The translations under genes were made by a program, and so were the position numbers. From positions 248,001-312,000 of the forward strand of contig JAUJOT010000004.1 in NCBI GenBank assembly GCA_030447505.1: a stretch of DNA of 64,000 nucleotides. Direction: 5' to 3'. The DNA is from Solirubrobacteraceae bacterium. GTDB lineage: Bacteria > Actinomycetota > Thermoleophilia > Solirubrobacterales > Solirubrobacteraceae. This document shows, one piece after another, positions 59,967-64,000 of the stretch. The notes beneath the pieces were generated by a model that saw only the letters and a program-made list of their open reading frames with translations, was not told where the DNA came from and made no database searches. How positions within the stretch are numbered: the first letter of the stretch is position 1; every line of letters starts with the position of its first letter.

Positions 59967-60839
59967 CTAGTGGCCCACTTGGGCGCCCACCGCGTAGGCC
60001 CGCGGCTGGCGATCGTCGAGGTAGGACAGCCGGCCGCGTGCGGCAGCGACGACCCCGGGCGCATCGACGCGAGCGATCGCCGCGCCCGCCCGCAGGCCGG
60101 TCTTCGCCAGCACGCGTCCGCGCGGATCGACGACCTTCGCCTGACCCGGAAAGCGCAGCCGGCCGAAGCGGCCGACCTGATTGGAGGACACCCAGACGAC
60201 CTGGTTCTCCAGCGCCCGGGTCTGATCGAGCAGGTTGAAGTGGCGCACCTGCAGGTCGCGCCGCACCAGCGTCGCGGGGTCGACGCGGCAGACCGGCCAG
60301 GCCGACAGAGAGGCGATCAGGCCGGCACCGTCCAGCGCGAGCTGACGGGCGGCCTCGGGGAAGGTCTTGTCGTAGCAGACGAGCATCCCGATCCGGCCGA
60401 TCGGCGTGTCGAAGGCGCTGAAGCCGGAGCCCGCGCGAAAGCTCGCGCGCTCCGCGGCCGGGAGGTGGACCTTGCGGTGGTGGCCGAGGATGCCGTCGCC
60501 GTTGACGCAGACCGCACTCGAGTACGGCCCGCCGGGTGCGTCCTCGGTATAGCCCACGCAGACGACGAGCTCGCCGGCGAGCTGCGCGATGCGCGCGATC
60601 TCCGCGCCGTCGCGGTGCAGCGCCGGCGGGGGCGGGCACGGTGCCGGAACGCCCGCGACGTGCGACTCGTAGAGGTAGCCGCCGAGGGCCGACTCCGGCA
60701 GCACGAGGAGCGAGGCGCGGCGCTCGCGCGCATCGGCGATGCTCCGCTGGACCTGGGCCATGCACTGCGTAAGGTCACGGCCGAAGCGGGCGGCGACGGC
60801 CATGACGGCAGGCGTCTTGCGTGATCTGCGGACGCTCAC
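59967..60839 (-). CDS. Carbon-nitrogen hydrolase (nitrilase superfamily)
   Basis: The 290-residue enzyme has the Glu-Lys-Cys triad: LVLPESALGGYL, HHRKVHLP and MLVCYDKTFPEA. Members hydrolyse amides or nitriles. The start is uncertain: GTG 60839 or ATG 60803. It precedes asnB in the same operon, so the pair may make and break amide bonds of one metabolite; this is speculation from position. Confidence 0.88.
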   Translation of the reverse strand: MSVRRSRKTPAVMAVAARFGRDLTQCMAQVQRSIADARERRASLLVLPESALGGYLYESHVAGVPAPCPPPPALHRDGAEIARIAQLAGELVVCVGYTEDAPGGPYSSAVCVNGDGILGHHRKVHLPAAERASFRAGSGFSAFDTPIGRIGMLVCYDKTFPEAARQLALDGAGLIASLSAWPVCRVDPATLVRRDLQVRHFNLLDQTRALENQVVWVSSNQVGRFGRLRFPGQAKVVDPRGRVLAKTGLRAGAAIARVDAPGVVAAARGRLSYLDDRQPRAYAVGAQVGH

Positions 60840-61035
60840 GCCGCCAAGGTTGCGCCCAGCGCGTTCGCCGCCATATGGCCGGGCGTCCAGCAATCCTGTG
60901 ACCGGGTCCGACACCGCGTTCTGGGCTACCCGGCGTTCTGACGCGGGAACCCGCGGCGCTGCACCGGTGGACCCCCCGCTCGGGGGGTCGCCGGACAGAA
61001 GGGCCACCGATCGCTCGGGATCGCGTCGGCGCTCG

Positions 61036-61590
61036 TCAGTTCACGCTCGGGTCGATCGGCATCCGCGCGACGAGCGCGAAGTGGCCGCCCTTGCGTTCGA
61101 GCACCCGGCGCCAGAGCTCGTCTGCGTCGGGGTTGAAGATGTCGTCGACCCCGGCCGGAGCGACGAACCAATCCTCGCGCGCGAGCTCGGCGTCGAGCTG
61201 ACCCGGACCCCAGCCGGCATAGCCGGCGAAGATCCGCACCCGGCGCGTCGCGTCGACGAGGTCCTCGATCTCGCTGTCGTCGCCGACGAGCCCGACGTCG
61301 CCGATCACGCAGATGCCGGCCTCCGAGACGTCCTCGAACTCGGCGAGGACGAGCAGCGCGTCGGGCTGGACAGGCCCGCCGGAATCGATCAGCGCTCCAG
61401 GGTCCGTCAGCTCGGCGAGCTCCGGTGCCGCCTCGCAGACGACGAGCTCGCCGGGGCGGTTGAGCACGAGCCCGAGCGCGCCGTCCTCGCTGTGCTCGCA
61501 GATCAGCACGACGGTGCGGGCGAAGTTCGGGTCCGGGAGCGTGGCGCCCGCGATCAGCAGCTGTCCGCGTAGAGAGTCAATGGCAGGCAT
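61036..61590 (-). CDS. YqgE/AlgH-family protein
   Basis: The 184-residue protein has the family start SLRGQLLIAGATLPDPNFARTVVLICEH, GALGLVLNRP, and the C-terminal FAGYAGWGPGQLDAELAREDW. The molecular function of the family is uncertain. ATG 61590 is the family-consistent start. Confidence 0.93.
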   Translation of the reverse strand: MPAIDSLRGQLLIAGATLPDPNFARTVVLICEHSEDGALGLVLNRPGELVVCEAAPELAELTDPGALIDSGGPVQPDALLVLAEFEDVSEAGICVIGDVGLVGDDSEIEDLVDATRRVRIFAGYAGWGPGQLDAELAREDWFVAPAGVDDIFNPDADELWRRVLERKGGHFALVARMPIDPSVN

Positions 61591-61669
61591 GTACCCGTTT
61601 CGCCGCAGACCCACATGGTCGCGCGGCGTTCGTCGTGCCGGCGTCCACCAGGCCGCGCCGCTGCGCGAC

Positions 61670-62176
61670 TCAGTCATCGCGGTCTGCGACCGGGCGCGCC
61701 GGCACGCCGTCGACGGTCGCGCCAGGCGCGACGTCGCGCGTGACCACGGCGTGCGGGCCGACCGTCGCGCCCGCGCCGACGCTGACGCCGCGCAGCACGC
61801 CGGCGCCGAGGCCGATCCGTGCGTGCTCGCCGATCGCGATCGGCGAGGAGACGAGCGGCTGCGCACGGATCGGCAGCTCGACGTCGTCGACGACGTGGTC
61901 GAAGTCGACCATCACCGCCCCGTCCTCGAGCCGCGCGCCCGCGCCGATCGTCACGCTCTCGTGCGCGACGATCGTGCAGCGCTCGCCGAGCGTCGCGCCG
62001 GCGCCGCTCTCGACGCGCCCGCCCTGCACGACGATCCGCGTGCGATCGCCGATCCGGCAGCGCTCGCCGAGGATCAGCAGCCCGCCGTGCAGCACCTCGA
62101 GCCGCACGCGACGGCCGAGCTGCACGCCGCGCGCGGCGCGCACGCCGGGCTTGCGCGAGGATCGCAGGAGCGCCAT
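61670..62176 (-). CDS. Left-handed beta-helix (hexapeptide) acyltransferase-like protein
   Basis: The 168-residue protein is built of hexapeptide repeats (GERCRIGDRTRIVV, GERCTIVAHESVTIGAGA, IAIGEHARIGLGAGVLRGV), ending VDGVPARPVADRDD, as in sugar O-acyltransferases. The likely catalytic His is in VMVDFDHVVDD. The substrate is unknown. It is in a minus-strand run with the SGNH hydrolase and a methyltransferase. Confidence 0.88.
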   Translation of the reverse strand: MALLRSSRKPGVRAARGVQLGRRVRLEVLHGGLLILGERCRIGDRTRIVVQGGRVESGAGATLGERCTIVAHESVTIGAGARLEDGAVMVDFDHVVDDVELPIRAQPLVSSPIAIGEHARIGLGAGVLRGVSVGAGATVGPHAVVTRDVAPGATVDGVPARPVADRDD

Positions 62177-62200
62177 CGCGGCGGATGCTACGGATGCGCC

Positions 62201-62878
62201 TCAGCGCGGTGGCAGCGCTCGCTCGCGCGCGCGGCGCAGCAGGTCGCGCGCAAGCGCCCGTGCATGCGCAGGGGCGTAGCGCACGTCGTGGCCGCGGCGG
62301 TCGGCGACGAGCGTCGACGGCAGCAGCGGGGCGCCCAGCGCCTGCGCCGCGCGGTCGGCGATCTCGAGCTGGCCGATCGCCGTCGGGTGGACGATGTCGG
62401 GCAGCACGAGCGTCCAGCCGCCGAAATCCGACAGATCGGCGAGGACGGCGCCGCGGCGGGCGGCGACGCGACGCACCGCGGGGTTCGCGATCGACGGCTT
62501 CGGCGCCGAGGACGGGCGGCCGAGGTCCTCCGGCAGCGTGAGCATGAGCAGCCGGTCGGCACGGCCGGCGAGACCGGCCGCGATCGCGTCGAGGTCGCGC
62601 TCGTAGGCGGCGGCGTCGAAGTCGGGCGAGCGGACGTCGTTGACGCCCGCGTACAGCGCGGCGACATCGTGTTGGGGGCGCACCCGCGGAAGCTGCAGGT
62701 TCAGCACGTCGGCCGTGACGGCACCGTTGACCGCGTAGGAGGTGAACGGCAGGTCGAGCGCCTTGGCGAGCCACTGCGCCCACGACAGCGGCGTCACGCC
62801 GAGCGCCATCGAGCCCTCGCCGACCGTGATGCTGTCGCCGAGCGCGACGAGGCCGAGGCGCGGCTCGCCGCGGGCCAC
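62201..62878 (-). CDS. SGNH/GDSL-family hydrolase
   Basis: The 225-residue protein has GDSITVGEG (Ser), a Gly block (VNGAVTADVL), GVND (Asn) and DIVHPT (Asp-His), the SGNH catalytic set. It is an esterase or deacylase. It ends 24 bp before the acyltransferase gene and starts 3 bp after the stop of the methyltransferase, so all three are probably cotranscribed. Confidence 0.92.
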   Translation of the reverse strand: MARGEPRLGLVALGDSITVGEGSMALGVTPLSWAQWLAKALDLPFTSYAVNGAVTADVLNLQLPRVRPQHDVAALYAGVNDVRSPDFDAAAYERDLDAIAAGLAGRADRLLMLTLPEDLGRPSSAPKPSIANPAVRRVAARRGAVLADLSDFGGWTLVLPDIVHPTAIGQLEIADRAAQALGAPLLPSTLVADRRGHDVRYAPAHARALARDLLRRARERALPPR

Positions 62879-62881
62879 CCG

Positions 62882-63823
62882 CTAGCCCGCCTTGCGGCCG
62901 GCGATCATCAGGTTGTAGAACACCTTGGCGGGCAGCCGGCCCTCGAGCAGCGCGACGTCGACGCGCTGCAGCGCGAGGTACCCGCGAAAGGCGTACTGGC
63001 GCCACAGCCACGGGATGTCGTCGGGCTGCGCCGTCGCCTCGAGTGTGCGGTTGATCCAGCCAAACCAGTTCGCGAGCAGCTCCTCGCCGCGCACGCGCAC
63101 GTCGGCGAAGCCCGCGCCCCCGGCCCACGCCTCGAGCTCGTCCGGATCGAAGGCGCGCACGTCGACGAACCGCTCGAGCGACTCGCCGTCGAGCTCGCCG
63201 TGCTCGCCCGGCCACTCCGCCTGCGTGTCGGGAGCGTCGTAGCCGTCGGCGGGGCGCGCGCACATGAGCTTGCGCCACAGCGGCGCGCCGCGCAGCGCCG
63301 CCCGCTTCGGGTAGGCGGCGATCCGGTCGCCGGTCTGCGACGGCTCGCCGGCGAAGAGGAACTCGCCGCGCGGGCGCAGCACGCGGCGGAACTCCGCGAA
63401 CGCGCGGTCGAGGTGGGGGATGTGGTGCAGCACGGCGTGGCCGAGCACGAGGTCAAACGACTCGTCCTCGAAGGGCAGCTCCTCGGCGTCGCACGCGACC
63501 GTGTCGACGTCGACGCCGATCCGCTGCGCGTTGGCCCGCAGCGCGGTCAGCATCCCCGGCGAGATGTCCGTCGCGACGGCGTCGTGCACGACGCCGTCCT
63601 GGAGCATGTTCAGCGTGAAGTAGCCGGTGCCGGCGCCGATCTCCAGCGAGCGGCCGTACTGCGGCAGCGGCGTGCCGAGCAGCTTGTGCAGCTTGCCGCG
63701 CACCTGCTGGCGGCCGACCTCGCCGAGATCGACCCCCCACTTCGTGTCGTAGCCCTCGGCGGCGGCGTCGTGGTAGCGCGTGTTGACGTCACGGATCGCC
63801 TCGGCGGTGCTCGGAGCAGCCAT
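62882..63823 (-). CDS. SAM-dependent methyltransferase (UbiE-like)
   Basis: The 313-residue protein has motif I SLEIGAGTGYFTLNML, the VATDISPGML acidic strand and FDLVLGHAVLHHIPHL. The N-terminal NTRYHDAAAEGYDTKWG is typical of relatives acting on small molecules. The substrate is unknown. Confidence 0.9.
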   Translation of the reverse strand: MAAPSTAEAIRDVNTRYHDAAAEGYDTKWGVDLGEVGRQQVRGKLHKLLGTPLPQYGRSLEIGAGTGYFTLNMLQDGVVHDAVATDISPGMLTALRANAQRIGVDVDTVACDAEELPFEDESFDLVLGHAVLHHIPHLDRAFAEFRRVLRPRGEFLFAGEPSQTGDRIAAYPKRAALRGAPLWRKLMCARPADGYDAPDTQAEWPGEHGELDGESLERFVDVRAFDPDELEAWAGGAGFADVRVRGEELLANWFGWINRTLEATAQPDDIPWLWRQYAFRGYLALQRVDVALLEGRLPAKVFYNLMIAGRKAG

Positions 63824-63851
63824 GGCGGCGGCAGTCTACGCGCCCGGCAGC

Positions 63852-64000
63852 TCAGGACCCTTCCATCGAGCGCTGGTTGGCGACCGCCGCCGTCAGCAGC
63901 ATGCCGCCGTCGACGACGAGCGAGGCACCCGTCGTGTACGACGCCTCCGGCGAGGCGAGATGGGCGATCGCCTCGGCGATCTCGCGGGCGTCGCCCGGCC
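63852..64000 (-). CDS. Short-chain dehydrogenase/reductase, C-terminal part only
   Basis: The frame continues past the right edge. The visible 49 residues read GDAREIAEAIAHLASPE and SYTTGASLVVDGGML, the classical SDR C-terminus, then a short tail ending RSMEGS at TGA 63852-63854. Confidence 0.88.
   Translation of the reverse strand, partial: PGDAREIAEAIAHLASPEASYTTGASLVVDGGMLLTAAVANQRSMEGS

Noticed and set aside
1-64000. CRISPR array or cas genes accompanying the Tn7-like genes (CAST)
   Set aside because: No regularly spaced repeats of CRISPR type and no cas-like protein are visible; the 17-bp repeats at 13,468 number only three and sit at the transposon end.

Overview
The window is very GC-rich DNA with strong G/C preference at third codon positions, short gene spacing and many ATGA/GTGA stop-start overlaps. 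The gene set includes a B12-dependent ribonucleotide reductase, an InhA-like enoyl reductase, MocR and NarL/FixJ regulators, and small membrane-anchored proteins. I read it as chromosome from a high-GC actinobacterium, possibly Thermoleophilia/Solirubrobacterales. That placement is inference, because no rRNA gene is present.

Positions 1-13,529 are accessory DNA. I interpret most of it as a Tn7-like transposon. A PD-(D/E)XK protein (TnsA position), a DDE transposase (TnsB/TniA), an AAA ATPase (TnsC/TniB), a 448-codon unknown protein and an HTH protein form one operon with overlapping genes. Its right end is at 13,529, marked by three 17-bp direct repeats spaced 22-23 bp, and lies 8 bp from the stop codon of nrdJ. 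The left end is not in the window. Four insertion sequences of four families sit inside genes of this region: IS110 (in a divergent winged-HTH gene), IS256 (in tnsB), IS21 and IS3 (both in the unknown fourth gene). For each insertion, removing the element restores the reading frame exactly, so all four boundaries can be placed to the base or nearly so. The IS256 and IS3 transposases carry frameshifts. IS21 is intact and has an extra small gene between istA and istB. IS110 is intact and has a 258-bp non-coding 3' region with two similar hairpins.

Positions 13,538-29,211 hold core genes: nrdJ with two LAGLIDADG inteins (minus strand), a fatty-acid synthesis operon fabD-fabH-fabG-acpP-fabF-carboxyltransferase-TetR (plus strand), an InhA-like fabI facing it, a secreted or membrane protein, and an O-antigen-ligase-like membrane protein. 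Positions 29,271-36,976 hold a 1,976-residue coiled-coil protein with a C-terminal membrane helix, coupled to thymidylate kinase, and a divergent DNA polymerase III delta' gene.

Positions 37,037-47,871 gather glyoxylate metabolism: glycerate kinase, serine/alanine-glyoxylate aminotransferase, a malyl-CoA-lyase-like enzyme and glycolate oxidase GlcDEF. They are interspersed with a PHP phosphoesterase, tRNA-Thr(CGU), a 54-bp tandem duplication and a decayed thioredoxin-reductase-like gene. Positions 47,909-57,495 hold an exonuclease, an FHA protein, a PII protein lacking Tyr51 with a broken paralogue beside it, YihY, a MocR regulator with repeated TCGTACA sites, a frameshifted DUF559/AbiEi-like gene among repeats, a lipoprotein, and a histidine kinase/response regulator pair. 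Positions 57,616-64,000 hold two methyltransferases, asparagine synthetase next to a nitrilase-family amidase, a YqgE/AlgH protein, a hexapeptide acyltransferase, an SGNH hydrolase and the end of an SDR gene.
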